From Alphaproteobacteria bacterium (GTDB lineage Bacteria > Pseudomonadota > Alphaproteobacteria > UBA6615): a DNA stretch of 33,154 nucleotides. Made by a program: the position numbers and the translations under genes. This document shows positions 1 to 7,345 of the stretch, one piece after another (positions within the stretch are counted from its first letter, which is position 1; each line of letters begins with the position of its first letter). The DNA is taken from positions 1 to 33,154 of the forward strand of contig JAPUHN010000093.1 in NCBI GenBank assembly GCA_027297685.1, given 5' to 3'. Below the pieces are notes generated by a model. That model had not been told where the DNA came from, did not search any database, and was given only the letters and a program-made list of their open reading frames with translations.

Positions 1-371
1 ACTTTCGGGGTTTGCACTTCGCCGATGGGGCCTGGCGGCCACCAGTGGAGGCCCGGATCGGTTATACTACCGTCCCAATCACCGAATAATAGCTGGACAC
101 CTTGTTCATCGGGCTGTACCCGGTAAAATCCGCTAAACAACCATAGAACAACCGCCACGCCAATTATCAGCGCAATGGCGCGGCCGCTGCCGAAACCACC
201 GGGCAGGAAGCGTTTGACCTTGTCCTGGCTGCGGCGCAGCATCTCTTCGATATTCGGCGGAGGCGCACCGCCACCGCCACGGGGCGGCCATTGACCCCTC
301 GGGCCACCGCCACCACCACCACCACCACCCCAGGGGCCGCCGCCCCCGCTTCCCTGATTATTCCACGGCAT
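1..371 (-). CDS. hflK: HflK, membrane protease-regulatory subunit (5' part only)
   Basis: The first 123 codons of HflK, read leftward and cut by the window edge. HflK and HflC form a periplasm-facing SPFH/prohibitin complex in the inner membrane that modulates FtsH proteolysis. The start is MPWNNQGSGGGG, followed by a glycine/proline-rich cytoplasmic tail that includes a nine-glycine run encoded by a GGT/GGC tract (about 305-335). Next come EEMLRRSQDKVKRFLPGG, one transmembrane helix (ALIIGVAVVLWLFSGFY) and the start of the SPFH domain (RVQPDEQGVQLLFG, then GLHWWPPGPIGEV). This order is typical of the family. The ATG at 369-371 is the only sensible start. The gene is divergent from mrp across about 200 bp that must hold both promoters. 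hflC would be expected beyond the left edge but cannot be seen. Confidence 0.93.
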   Translation of the reverse strand, partial: MPWNNQGSGGGGPWGGGGGGGGGPRGQWPPRGGGGAPPPNIEEMLRRSQDKVKRFLPGGFGSGRAIALIIGVAVVLWLFSGFYRVQPDEQGVQLLFGDWDGSITDPGLHWWPPGPIGEVQTPK

Positions 372-574
372 CAATTATTCCCCTGTTCTATACTTCCTAG
401 CGCGAAATTCGCTCCAATCGCGAGCCAATAGTGGTCACGTATGCGTGGGGCGAAACGAAAACCTATACTTTCCAATGGGCGTCCTCGGGCTTATACCACA
501 TCAAAATCGCGCCTGCTGCGGCAACGACAATTAATTTCATCTCGATATTGTCTGTTAACTGGGAGATTTCAACC

Positions 575-1720
575 ATGGTGGCCATCGCCGATGCCGATGT
601 TCGGGCCGCGTTGGCGGATATTATCGATCCCCGCACGGGCACAGACATCATCGCGCAGAATATGGTTCGCGGGCTGATCATCAAGGACCGGAACGTCGGG
701 TTTGCCATCGAAATCGACCCAGCCGACAGCGAGGCCATGGAACCCGTACGCAAGGCCGCCGAAGCGGCGGTGCGGGCCTTGCCGGGCGTATCTTCGGTAA
801 CCGCGGTGCTGACCGCCCATAGTAGCGTACCGGGTGCCGGCCAAACCGGTGACCGCGCAACCCCGGCCCCGCAAGCCCCGGGTCCGCAAGCCCCGGGCCC
901 GCAAACCCCGGCACAGCGCGATCTGGTGCCGGACGTGACGTGGATTATCGCCATCGCTAGCGGTAAAGGCGGTGTCGGCAAATCAACGACAGCGGTAAAT
1001 CTGGCGCTCGCCCTGGCCGGTCTTGGACTGGCCGTCGGCCTGCTCGACGCCGATATATACGGTCCGTCGATACCGCGCATGTTGGGCATCAAAGGCAAGC
1101 CGCAGCCATTACCCGACAAGCGCATCGCGCCAATGGAGAACTACGGCATTAAGGCAATGTCGATCGGTTTTCTGGTCGACGAAGAAACGCCGATGATCTG
1201 GCGCGGACCGATGGTTATGGGCGCGCTTGAGCAGATGCTGCGCGATGTGGAATGGGGCCGGTTGGATATATTGGTCGTCGACATGCCGCCTGGTACCGGC
1301 GATGCGCAGCTGACCATGGCGCAACGGGTGCCGTTGGCGGGCGCGGTCATCGTCTCGACGCCGCAGGACATTGCCCTGCTCGACGCCCGCAAGGGCCTCC
1401 ATATGTTCCGCAAGGTCGACGTTCCGGTGCTCGGAATCATCGAAAACATGAGTACCTTTGTATGCCCCAATTGCGGCCACCAGACCGACATTTTCGGCCA
1501 TGGCGGCGCGCGCACCGAGGCCGAGCGCCTGGGCTGCGACTTTCTGGGTGAAATTCCCCTCGATATGGCGATCCGGGTGACCTCGGATTCGGGCCAGCCG
1601 ATTGTGATCGACCAGCCCGACAGCCCCCATGCCGAGGCCTACCGGGCGATTGCCACGGCGATTGCCGCCAAACTTGCCGGCGAACCGGTCCGCGCGGCGC
1701 CACAAATCGTCATGGAATAG
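575..1720 (+). CDS. mrp: Mrp/ApbC-type P-loop iron-sulfur cluster carrier ATPase
   Basis: Mrp/ApbC (NBP35 family) binds a labile Fe-S cluster and delivers it to apoproteins in the cytosol, using ATP. The protein is 381 aa from the ATG at 575, which has GGGAG about nine bases upstream; the frame is open further upstream but that stretch is not protein-like. Residues 1-80 form a MIP18/DUF59 domain (DIIDPRTGTDII). Residues about 90-115 are an Ala/Pro/Gln linker encoded by a 15-nt tandem repeat. The rest is the ParA/MinD-like ATPase, with the deviant Walker A GKGGVGKST at about 130-138, LLDADIYGPSIPRM after it, VDMPPGTGD as Walker B, and the cluster-binding pair CPNC at 297-300. Length and order match the family. 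It is divergent from hflK. Confidence 0.95.
   Translation: MVAIADADVRAALADIIDPRTGTDIIAQNMVRGLIIKDRNVGFAIEIDPADSEAMEPVRKAAEAAVRALPGVSSVTAVLTAHSSVPGAGQTGDRATPAPQAPGPQAPGPQTPAQRDLVPDVTWIIAIASGKGGVGKSTTAVNLALALAGLGLAVGLLDADIYGPSIPRMLGIKGKPQPLPDKRIAPMENYGIKAMSIGFLVDEETPMIWRGPMVMGALEQMLRDVEWGRLDILVVDMPPGTGDAQLTMAQRVPLAGAVIVSTPQDIALLDARKGLHMFRKVDVPVLGIIENMSTFVCPNCGHQTDIFGHGGARTEAERLGCDFLGEIPLDMAIRVTSDSGQPIVIDQPDSPHAEAYRAIATAIAAKLAGEPVRAAPQIVME
869..913 (+). repeat. Three 15-nt tandem repeats in the mrp linker
   Basis: Three near-identical in-frame 15-nt units starting CCGCAAGCCCCGGG (869-883, 884-898, 899-913) encode PQAPG PQAPG PQTPA between the DUF59 domain and the ATPase domain of Mrp. Such linkers often vary in copy number by slippage without breaking the frame. 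The third unit has diverged. Confidence 0.7.
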
Positions 1721-2060
1721 CCCAACCGCCGATAGCCTGGAGGCCTCGCGCATTGTTGATCCGCTGCGGCACAATCGTGGCTTGCGAATGCCGGGTTTCG
1801 ATACCACGTTTGTCGTTGACGCGGCTTCGCTACCCCAGCGTTGCCGTGCCGAGAAAGAACCGCCGGGCCAGCATCGCGCCCAGCCCCGCAGGCCGCCGGC
1901 CTTCTGCCCCCCATTTGGTCGGCAACGATGCAATTTTTGGCCCGGCGGCGTCTTCTCCAAACGTGAAATATCCGGAAAATTTTTGCCCGACGGTGGAATT
2001 GTACGCCTGCTACGGTGTTCAACCAGTACCAGGGCGTACTATGTATCAACGGAGACCGTC
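1721..2060. other. Intergenic stretch without a recognised gene
   Basis: 340 bp between mrp and the YHS-domain gene. Open frames cross it on both strands, but none has a plausible start or recognisable protein sequence. No clear terminator hairpin with a U-run follows mrp. The promoter of the YHS gene presumably lies in the AT-richer last 100 bp (from about 1960), but I cannot pick -35/-10 boxes with confidence. Confidence 0.5.
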
Positions 2061-2534
2061 ATGTTCACCAAGCCAAGACACGTAAGGCTGCCGCTATTCG
2101 CGCTGGTGGCGCTGATCGCCGCTTTCATCGCAACGGCAGGACCGGCGCTCGCAATCGATCCTGTTTTCAACGAGAACGGGACAGCCATCCGGGGCTATGA
2201 TCCGGTGGCCTATTTTACCCAAGGCAAGCCCGTCGAAGGCAATGCAGAACATGCCATCGAATTTCGCGGCGCGCGCTGGCACTTTGCCTCGGCAGAAAAT
2301 CGCGATCTGTTTGCCGCCGATCCGGAAAAATTCGCACCGCAATATGGTGGATATTGCGCCTGGGCGGTCGCCAACAATTACATCGCTTCAATCGATCCAC
2401 ACGCCTGGTCGATCAAGGACGGCAAGCTGTACCTGAACTACTCGAAATTCTTGCGGGTCCGCTGGTCCGTCGACAAAGCGGGCAACATCGCCAAGGGCGA
2501 CACCAACTGGCCCAGTCTGCGCGGCGGCAACTAG
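2061..2534 (+). CDS. Exported YHS-domain protein
   Basis: 157-aa protein with GGAG at 2051-2054 before the ATG. Residues 1-31 form a clear signal peptide (PLFALVALIAAFIATAGPALA, then IDP), so the protein is probably periplasmic. The YHS-like domain at about 44-100 has GYDPVAYFTQGKPVEG, FRGARWHFAS, NRDLFAADPEKFAPQYGGYC and AWAVA. It is followed by KLYLNYSKFLRVRW and GNIAKGDTNWPSL, the usual ending of this proteobacterial family. YHS domains are linked to metal (often copper or heavy metal) proteins, but no ligand set can be assigned here and the function is unknown. The last codons lie inside a 73-bp direct repeat whose other copy overlaps the 3' end of folA. Confidence 0.85.
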   Translation: MFTKPRHVRLPLFALVALIAAFIATAGPALAIDPVFNENGTAIRGYDPVAYFTQGKPVEGNAEHAIEFRGARWHFASAENRDLFAADPEKFAPQYGGYCAWAVANNYIASIDPHAWSIKDGKLYLNYSKFLRVRWSVDKAGNIAKGDTNWPSLRGGN

Positions 2535-2585
2535 CGCGCTTTCGAGTTCGCTCCAGGGTGACAGAACTGAACGCCGGGTTATCAC
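2513..2585 (+). repeat. 73-bp direct repeat, left copy (YHS 3' end / folA-tail-like)
   Basis: Gap-free alignment with 8603-8675 gives 65 of 73 identical bases, same orientation; the last 55 bases match at 51 of 55. This copy contains the YHS stop codon (TAG, 2532-2534). Read on the minus strand it contains DNPAFSSVTLERTR, nearly the same as the FolA C-terminus DNPAFSFVTLERTR, but here without a FolA body and without the stop. It therefore looks like a displaced tail of folA next to the YHS gene end. Confidence 0.8.
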
Positions 2586-2637
2586 TGCCACGTAAGGCGA
2601 TGAAGAAGCGAGCGGCTACCAGAGATTGACCCCCTGT

Positions 2638-2712
2638 ATGTCTGTTCCAGGCCAAATCCCGCCGTGACCACCCATTGCGCATTACGCCGGTTGTTGTGGG
2701 TAAAGCAGACAT
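2638..2712. repeat. Dispersed GCRGACAT-type repeat, copy 1
   Basis: An inverted pair: ATGTCTG at 2638-2644 and CAGACAT at 2706-2712, the latter within GGGTAAAGCAGACAT. The same core recurs at about 4368-4440 and 7346-7477. It lies between the left direct repeat and the first small membrane gene and encodes nothing recognisable. Confidence 0.4.
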
Positions 2713-2764
2713 CCTGCCCGCGAGTGGCTAGAGGCACATCCGAAATAGGTGCTAGGCTGGAGTC

Positions 2765-3088
2765 ATGGCCGCCCGTCTCGGAAATATCCTGTACTGGCTC
2801 GGCATTGTTCTCGCTGCTATCGCTCTGCTGGAGGCGTCGTTGGTGCTTTTCGGTTCCTCACAAAGCGGCAGCAATAGCGCGGTGTTGATAGGCGTGGTTG
2901 TTTGCAGCGTCGGCTGGGCGGCCCGGTACATCTTGCAGAGCCCAAGCCAACTGAGCGGATTCCGGCTGGGTGACAGCGCGCCGGCGGCTATACGCAGAAA
3001 GCGAGGCTTGGAGCATGGTTTGGGCATTGGTTTTCGTGTTGGTTACAACGAGCGTGGCGGAGACGTGGGACACGGGCATGCGATTTGA
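2765..3088 (+). CDS. Small two-helix membrane protein, function unknown
   Basis: 107-aa frame. The N-terminus (MAARLGNILYWLG) leads into two hydrophobic helices, about residues 9-31 and 40-58, separated by a short polar SSQSGSN loop. This is a familiar plan for uncharacterised small inner-membrane proteins of alphaproteobacteria. After about residue 62 the sequence becomes Arg/Gly-rich and less protein-like, and it runs into the next gene in another frame, so the original gene may have ended earlier or suffered a frameshift. A GGAG sits very close to the ATG (2759-2762). No function is proposed. Confidence 0.55.
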   Translation: MAARLGNILYWLGIVLAAIALLEASLVLFGSSQSGSNSAVLIGVVVCSVGWAARYILQSPSQLSGFRLGDSAPAAIRRKRGLEHGLGIGFRVGYNERGGDVGHGHAI

Positions 3089-3230
3089 CACCCTCCGAGA
3101 ATGTCGGCGCGCGGGCGGAACCATCGCCGATCAAATTCTAAGCAGCGAAATACAGCGACTTGAAAAACGTCAAACTGGCGAAATTCAGTTGAGCAACTGG
3201 GAGTGGTCCTGCTTGCCCCGTGAAGAGTAA
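3015..3230 (+). CDS. Small exported or membrane-anchored protein, function unknown
   Basis: 71 aa from the ATG at 3015 (the frame is open from 2970). A short hydrophobic N-terminus (MVWALVFVLVTTSVAE) looks like a signal peptide or anchor. A polar region with Cys residues in LRECRRAGG and WSCLPRE follows and could form a periplasmic disulfide. I chose 3015 because the signal-like segment then sits at the N-terminus. It overlaps the preceding membrane-protein frame by about 74 bp, which suggests that one of the two is mis-bounded or the pair has decayed. The family is not identified. Confidence 0.45.
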   Translation: MVWALVFVLVTTSVAETWDTGMRFDTLRECRRAGGTIADQILSSEIQRLEKRQTGEIQLSNWEWSCLPREE

Positions 3231-3354
3231 ACGGTTCACGCGTACATCGCCTAGCCAAGCGTACCGCACCCTACTCGATGCCAGCGACTTCGACGGCGCG
3301 GCGACGTGGCGGAAGATCGTCAAGCGATTGCGTCGATGCAGGCGACTGAGCTAG
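3220..3354 (+). pseudogene. Possible remnant of a small ORF (DFDGAATWRKIV motif)
   Basis: A 44-codon frame from GTG 3220 contains LLDASDFDGAATWRKIVK. I associate this motif with the C-terminal part of small uncharacterised alphaproteobacterial proteins of the form LL(D/E)AGDLDGAATWRRI..AI..L. After VK the family-like continuation (AIASMQATELAGVLH) is found only in another frame, which suggests a frameshifted leftover. The identification rests on memory of a short motif. Confidence 0.22.
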
Positions 3355-3420
3355 CAGGGGTGCTGCACCGATCCTATAGGCAAGCGAGAGGACCATGCCT
3401 TTTCTAATCAGGATGCTTTG

Positions 3421-4272
3421 ATGCCAGAGCCCAACGCGTTTTGGTCCAGTACCATCTGGCACATACTAATGTATGCAGCCATAGCGTATGTGACGTTCGC
3501 TTTCGTTATGTTTTTGCTGCAGTCGCGCCTGATCTACTACCCCAACATGCCGTCCCGCGCGGTGACGGCGACACCGGACCAGGCAGGCTTGATCTACCAG
3601 TCAGTCAAGTTTGCCACTGAGGACGGCGTTCAGCTCGATGGCTGGTTTCTGCCCGTTGATCAGCCGCGGGGGGTGTTGCTGTTCTTCCACGGCAATGCGG
3701 GAAATATTTCCCACCGTTTCGAGTCATTGCAGATATTCCACGATCTGGGCCTGTCCTCGTTCATCTTCGATTATCGAGGCTACGGGCGGAGTGAAGGAAA
3801 GCCATCAGAACACGGGACGTATCGCGATGCCGAGGCGGCTTGGCGTTACCTGACCGATGAGCGCCAAATTCCGAAACAGAGCATTGTTTTCTTCGGACGG
3901 TCCCTTGGTGCGTCTATCGCCGCGCACCTGGCGATGACGCAAGCTCCCCGGGTGTTGATCCTCGAATCCGCGTTTACGTCAGTGCCCGATGTGGGGGCGC
4001 GAACATACCCATTCCTGCCGGTGCGTTGGCTTTCTCGCTTCCAATACAACACCAAGCAATATCTGAAGTCTGTGTCGGCTCCCGTTCTCATCGTACATAG
4101 CCGACAGGACGAGATCATTCGGTTCGAACACGGCCGCACGCTGTTTGCCAGCGCCAACGAGCCAAAGCGTTTGTTGGAAATCCGCGGTGGGCACAATGAC
4201 GGGTTCCTGGTGTCGGGAAAGACTTACATCAACGGCATTGACACCTTTTTAAAAGACCATCTAGACCGGTGA
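3421..4272 (+). CDS. Membrane-anchored alpha/beta hydrolase (ABHD13/17-like)
   Basis: 283-aa serine hydrolase of the Bem46/ABHD13/17-like group. The ATG at 3421 has AGGA about seven bases upstream; a TTG just before it is not needed. Residues 8-36 form a hydrophobic N-terminal helix anchoring the protein in the inner membrane. Next are RLIYYPNMPSR, GVLLFFHGNAGN (oxyanion region), FDYRGYGRSEGKPSE, the nucleophile elbow GRSLG (Ser about 161), then PVLIVHSRQDEIIRF (acid Asp about 230) and GGHNDGFL (His about 258). All three catalytic residues are present. The substrate is unknown; relatives are esterases or depalmitoylases. The gene stands alone between repeat-rich spacers. Confidence 0.88.
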   Translation: MPEPNAFWSSTIWHILMYAAIAYVTFAFVMFLLQSRLIYYPNMPSRAVTATPDQAGLIYQSVKFATEDGVQLDGWFLPVDQPRGVLLFFHGNAGNISHRFESLQIFHDLGLSSFIFDYRGYGRSEGKPSEHGTYRDAEAAWRYLTDERQIPKQSIVFFGRSLGASIAAHLAMTQAPRVLILESAFTSVPDVGARTYPFLPVRWLSRFQYNTKQYLKSVSAPVLIVHSRQDEIIRFEHGRTLFASANEPKRLLEIRGGHNDGFLVSGKTYINGIDTFLKDHLDR

Positions 4273-4367
4273 TATCTACGCAATCCCGCCGCCAATGCAG
4301 TTTCCGATTGTTGCGGAACCGCATTGATTACGTCGTATGCTGCAATGTTCATTTTTCGGACGAACTG

Positions 4368-4440
4368 GTCCGCTTTACCCCCGAAACCGGGCGTCAATCG
4401 CGATAGGTGATGACGGCCGCTTTTGACCCTAAGCGGACAT
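4368..4440. repeat. Dispersed GCRGACAT-type repeat, copy 2
   Basis: The arms GTCCGCTT (about 4369-4376) and AAGCGGAC (4431-4438) form a perfect 8-bp inverted repeat with a long spacer. The left arm continues as GTCCGCTTTACCC, the reverse complement of the GGGTAAAGCRGAC seen in copy 1. The rest of the 333-bp gap 4273-4605 shows no gene, RNA or terminator that I recognise. Confidence 0.45.
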
Positions 4441-4605
4441 TACGAATTCGAATATTGACAGCCCGTTTGTTGGCGTAGCCGGACTTTCAGCGGTTCCATA
4501 GGGTGTGTCTCGATGGCCGGGATTCTATGGTTATTAATGCCCAAACCTTCCATTCTCATGTCGTTCATTCCAGTAGAATTTTTGCATTGATTTTCTCAAG
4601 CCAAG

Positions 4606-4845
4606 TCAGTCCAGATCGACGAATAGACTGTCCTGTGGATCGGCCTCGAACGGCCCCAGCCGCGGATCGTACCTAAAACACGTCGCGCAGTAGGGACACA
4701 GGATCGCGTCCTCTTCCTCCATATTGAGATACACGTGCGGGTGATCGAGCGGCGGCGACACGCCGATGCAGTTAAATTCTCTCACGCCGATGCGGATCTC
4801 CGAGACCCCGTGGTCGTTCCGGAACTTGGGATAATCGGTTGTCAT
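4606..4845 (-). CDS. CHCC zinc-finger domain protein (NDUFS6-like)
   Basis: A 79-aa protein with the zf-CHCC layout: FNCIGVSPPLDHPHVYLN, then DAILCPYC, then CFRYD. The Cys, His and Cys-x2-Cys ligands of the single zinc site are all visible. The domain is shared with the NDUFS6 accessory subunit of complex I, and free-standing copies are common in alphaproteobacteria, where their role is not settled. The C-terminal DPQDSLFVDLD is acidic. It lies 37 bp downstream of the 2OG oxygenase gene on the same strand, so the two are probably co-transcribed. Confidence 0.82.
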   Translation of the reverse strand: MTTDYPKFRNDHGVSEIRIGVREFNCIGVSPPLDHPHVYLNMEEEDAILCPYCATCFRYDPRLGPFEADPQDSLFVDLD

Positions 4846-4882
4846 TGGAGTTGTTGCGGGTTCCCGCCACGTGTAGCGCTCC

Positions 4883-5527
4883 CTACCACAGCGGTTTGCT
4901 CAGTTCTTCTGCGTATGCAGAAAACATGGTGTTGAAACTGATGCTTATTCTCCGTTTCCCGCTCTCGTTGGCATCGACCGAGTGTGGCAACCAGGCTGGG
5001 AACACAAGAAGGGTACCGTTTTTCACCGTCACGACGACCTGATCAGCATTCTCGGCCGTGAGCTCGGTTGCGGGCGGTCTGATGATTCCGGTCTGTGACC
5101 GGGGATCGTGGAAGTTAATGGTCTCGGCTCCCTTGTGGGTCGCTACATAGTAGACACCGCTCAGAAAGTTGTTTGGATGACAATGCATTTTGTGTTCGGC
5201 ACCCGGCATGCAGATGTTTGCCCAAAATGCGGTGATTTCGAACGCTCTGTAGCTAACTTTTAGATACTCCAGTACGCGCTCGGTTGCCTCGTTGATGCAG
5301 GATACCAGCTCGTGGAATTCATCAAGCTTGTGTAACGCACGCTCCGACTGCCAGGCCCGACCCGGCGCGAGCTCGGGCTCGTCGCGCCTTAGCTGATCGA
5401 GCGCCCTAATAATATTTTCATTCAAACTTTGATGAACGACCGGCGTCAGGTCTGCTTTCCAAACAAATGTGGGAAACATGCGCAGCACATCCGCTGCTTC
5501 GAAGCTGAGGTCACGTTTGTTGGCCAT
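4883..5527 (-). CDS. Putative 2OG-Fe(II) oxygenase (TIGR02466-type)
   Basis: 214 aa. The jelly-roll core has EHKMHCHPNNFLSGVYYV (candidate iron ligands at His115/His117), NFHDPRSQ, then LLVFPAWLPHSVDANES (distal His182) and RRISISFN (Arg about 193, which would bind the 2-oxoglutarate carboxylate). FPTFVWKADL near the N-terminus matches the start of this family. Members are putative Fe(II)/2-oxoglutarate dioxygenases, often of phage or marine bacterial origin, with unknown substrates; hydroxylation of a protein or small molecule is the general expectation. Base composition looks less GC-rich than the core genes nearby. It is the first gene of a two-gene unit with the CHCC zinc-finger protein. 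Confidence 0.85.
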   Translation of the reverse strand: MANKRDLSFEAADVLRMFPTFVWKADLTPVVHQSLNENIIRALDQLRRDEPELAPGRAWQSERALHKLDEFHELVSCINEATERVLEYLKVSYRAFEITAFWANICMPGAEHKMHCHPNNFLSGVYYVATHKGAETINFHDPRSQTGIIRPPATELTAENADQVVVTVKNGTLLVFPAWLPHSVDANESGKRRISISFNTMFSAYAEELSKPLW

Positions 5528-5688
5528 TCCAAAAGCAAATATGCCTTCCCGCTGTTTCGTCCAGCCGCATTGTTAGCCCGATCTCTCGAAAGAACCAGCC
5601 CTGCCGGCGCGCCGCTTCCCCTTGAAGGTATGTTTCCTAATTTTCCGTTCCATAGGAGCCCTGACAACTAGCTGCTACGATTACATCT

Positions 5689-6480
5689 ATGGCGGATGCA
5701 GACCGGCCACGCTCGCCGTTTGCGGCGAACATCGAATTTCTCGACGATGCGCCGATCCGGTCGGTGACTCCGGAGGAACTCGCGCAGATTCTCGCAGCCC
5801 ATGACCTTTATGTGACTTCCAACCGACAGTCGGGCAAGCGGGCCCATCTGGAATCAACTGCTCTCTCCGGGCAAAGCTTTTCCGGTATGAAGCTGCGGCG
5901 CATCCGCATGTACCGAGCAGAACTGGCGGGCGCCGATTTTACGGGCGCCGATCTGCGAAGGGCTAATATGATCGGGGCGAAGATACAGCGCGGATGCCTT
6001 GCCTCTGCCGATCTCACCGGCGCGCGATTGAGCGGGGTCAATCTTGCTGATGCCAACTGCAAAGACGCTTGCCTGGCCAGAGCCGACCTGGAATTCGCGA
6101 TTTTGGCCAACGTGGTATTCGAGGATGCGGACCTGAACGACGCCGATATGAGCGGTGTGATTCTGGATGGAGCTGACTTAAGCGGAGCTACTTTGTGCCG
6201 GGCAAACCTGCGTGGCGCTTCGTTGCGAGACGCTCGTCTCTGCGGTGCCGACCTGAGGGATGCTAGACTGGGCGGCGCGAGCTTAACCCGGACCTCATTC
6301 AAGGGAGCCGATCTCCGCAACGCCTATCTCCGGGTGGCGAAGTTCGACCATGTCGACCTATCGGGGGCAGATCTCCGCGGTGTACGAGGGTTAACCCGTG
6401 AGCAAATCGACAACGCGATCTGCGACGCGGATACGCGCCTGCCCGACGACTTGAGCACGGAGACGACAGATGGCGCATAA
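5689..6480 (+). CDS. Pentapeptide-repeat protein
   Basis: 263 aa. After an N-terminal region of about 70 residues (with VTPEELAQILAAHDLYV and GKRAHLES) comes a long run of A(D/N)LXX repeats, for example GADFTGADLRRANMIGA, ADLSGATLCRANLRGA and ADLRNAYLRVA, at about residues 72-232. This predicts a right-handed quadrilateral beta-helix. The end, GLTREQIDNAICDADTRLP, is the usual capping tail of the family. No signal peptide or catalytic domain is seen. Function is unknown; such proteins may act as DNA mimics, scaffolds or effectors. Its 3' end overlaps the next pentapeptide gene by 11 bp. Confidence 0.88.
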   Translation: MADADRPRSPFAANIEFLDDAPIRSVTPEELAQILAAHDLYVTSNRQSGKRAHLESTALSGQSFSGMKLRRIRMYRAELAGADFTGADLRRANMIGAKIQRGCLASADLTGARLSGVNLADANCKDACLARADLEFAILANVVFEDADLNDADMSGVILDGADLSGATLCRANLRGASLRDARLCGADLRDARLGGASLTRTSFKGADLRNAYLRVAKFDHVDLSGADLRGVRGLTREQIDNAICDADTRLPDDLSTETTDGA

Positions 6481-6859
6481 GGAGCAGGTTGAGTTGTTGA
6501 AGCAAGGGGCCGAGCGGTGGAATGCCTGGAGGGCTAAAAAACCGGAGACGATTATCGATCTTTCAGGTGGTGCCCTTCGTGGTTTCGACATGACGGGCGC
6601 CGACCTTTCCGGAGCGAATCTAAGCGGTGCCGACCTCCGCGGCGCCAGTCTGAGCGGAGCAAACCTTGTCGATGCTCGCCTCGAAGGCGCCAACCTCTTC
6701 AAGGTCATGCTCGACGGCGCCGATTTGAACAGGGCAAATCTTTCTGGTGCACAATTCCTTCATTGTGGCCAGCTTGAGGTAGCGCACAACTGGCAGTCAG
6801 CCTATCGAGACGAAGAGCTGGCTTGTGGTGCAGCGATCCCAGCGATGTCAGGCAAATAA
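6470..6859 (+). CDS. Second, short pentapeptide-repeat protein
   Basis: 129 aa. The N-terminus (EQVELLKQGAERWNAWRAKKP) is the helical segment often found at the start of pentapeptide proteins. Repeats follow at about residues 35-100 (MTGADLSGANLSGADLRGAS and similar), and the tail is ATLxx-poor (QLEVAHNWQSAYRDEELACG). It starts inside the last codons of the preceding pentapeptide gene in another frame, so the two are translationally coupled. Despite adjacency the repeats are not simple copies: the second protein has more regular ADLSGAN units. A good terminator follows at 6891-6915. Confidence 0.85.
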   Translation: MAHKEQVELLKQGAERWNAWRAKKPETIIDLSGGALRGFDMTGADLSGANLSGADLRGASLSGANLVDARLEGANLFKVMLDGADLNRANLSGAQFLHCGQLEVAHNWQSAYRDEELACGAAIPAMSGK

Positions 6860-6890
6860 TATGAATGGGCATCGTCGATAGTAAGGCCGT

Positions 6891-6915
6891 CGGTCAACGA
6901 ATGACCGCTTTTTTT
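6891..6915 (+). terminator. Rho-independent terminator of the pentapeptide pair
   Basis: The stem CGGTCA/TGACCG with loop ACGAA is followed by C and seven T (6909-6915), placed 30 bp after the second pentapeptide gene. A second small palindrome (GGCTGA-CA-TCAGCC, 6916-6929) follows directly. Confidence 0.75.
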
Positions 6916-6930
6916 GGCTGACATCAGCCG

Positions 6931-7155
6931 TTAACTAGCTTTCCCACCCGAACGGTAGCGCTTGGCGCCCGGACTGCTGAGGAATTTGGCCACAGTCGCA
7001 CCGGTCCAGCGCCGGCCCTTGCGGGTGGTGACGCCCTTGGCGTTGAAATGATCGGCAATGGCTTGGGGCGCAATCATCCCCGCCGCCTCAGCGGCCTCAA
7101 CTTCGATGACGAGATGCCGCACGAATGCCTCGATCTCTTGTCGCCGTTGCGCCAT
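6931..7155 (-). CDS. Recombinase-like fragment or small protein
   Basis: 74 aa. The middle (PQAIADHFNAKGVTTRKGRRW, then TGATVAKFLSSPGAKRY) matches the segment of large serine recombinases (the PF07508 'Recombinase' domain) where an LN.RG..T..G..W pattern precedes helix TV..iL. There is no catalytic resolvase domain and no zinc ribbon. It therefore looks like a detached fragment, or a small stand-alone protein built on that helix-turn-helix-like motif. Its position inside a block bracketed by direct repeats fits a decayed integration module, but that is inference. The ATG at 7155 begins MAQRRQEIEAFV; no strong ribosome binding site is seen. Confidence 0.45.
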   Translation of the reverse strand: MAQRRQEIEAFVRHLVIEVEAAEAAGMIAPQAIADHFNAKGVTTRKGRRWTGATVAKFLSSPGAKRYRSGGKAS

Positions 7156-7345
7156 TCCGTAAATCCCTCAGTATTGATTTTGTATGTTTGGCAAAACAAT
7201 TGCACCCATCTCGCGTATCCGCTGACATTGCGGTGGACAGTTCCCCTCCACTGGCTTCGTCATGTTCCGATCCGCCGCTCTGGAAGCTGTTAGCCAACGC
7301 TTTATTAGCTTTTGCCGAACGGCGGTTGTTGACTAAAAGCAGCCG

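Noticed and set aside
301-335. GGT/GGC tract at the hflK 5' end as a phase-variable switch
   Set aside because: Glycine-rich tails are normal in HflK, and trinucleotide slippage would only change the glycine number without breaking the frame.
431-574. 48-residue N-terminal extension of Mrp
   Set aside because: The upstream sequence is not protein-like, and the ATG at 575 has a good ribosome binding site and matches the family start.
5689-6859. Quinolone-resistance (Qnr-like) function for the pentapeptide proteins
   Set aside because: Length, N-terminal region and lack of the Qnr loop pattern do not support it; the repeat alone does not show gyrase binding.
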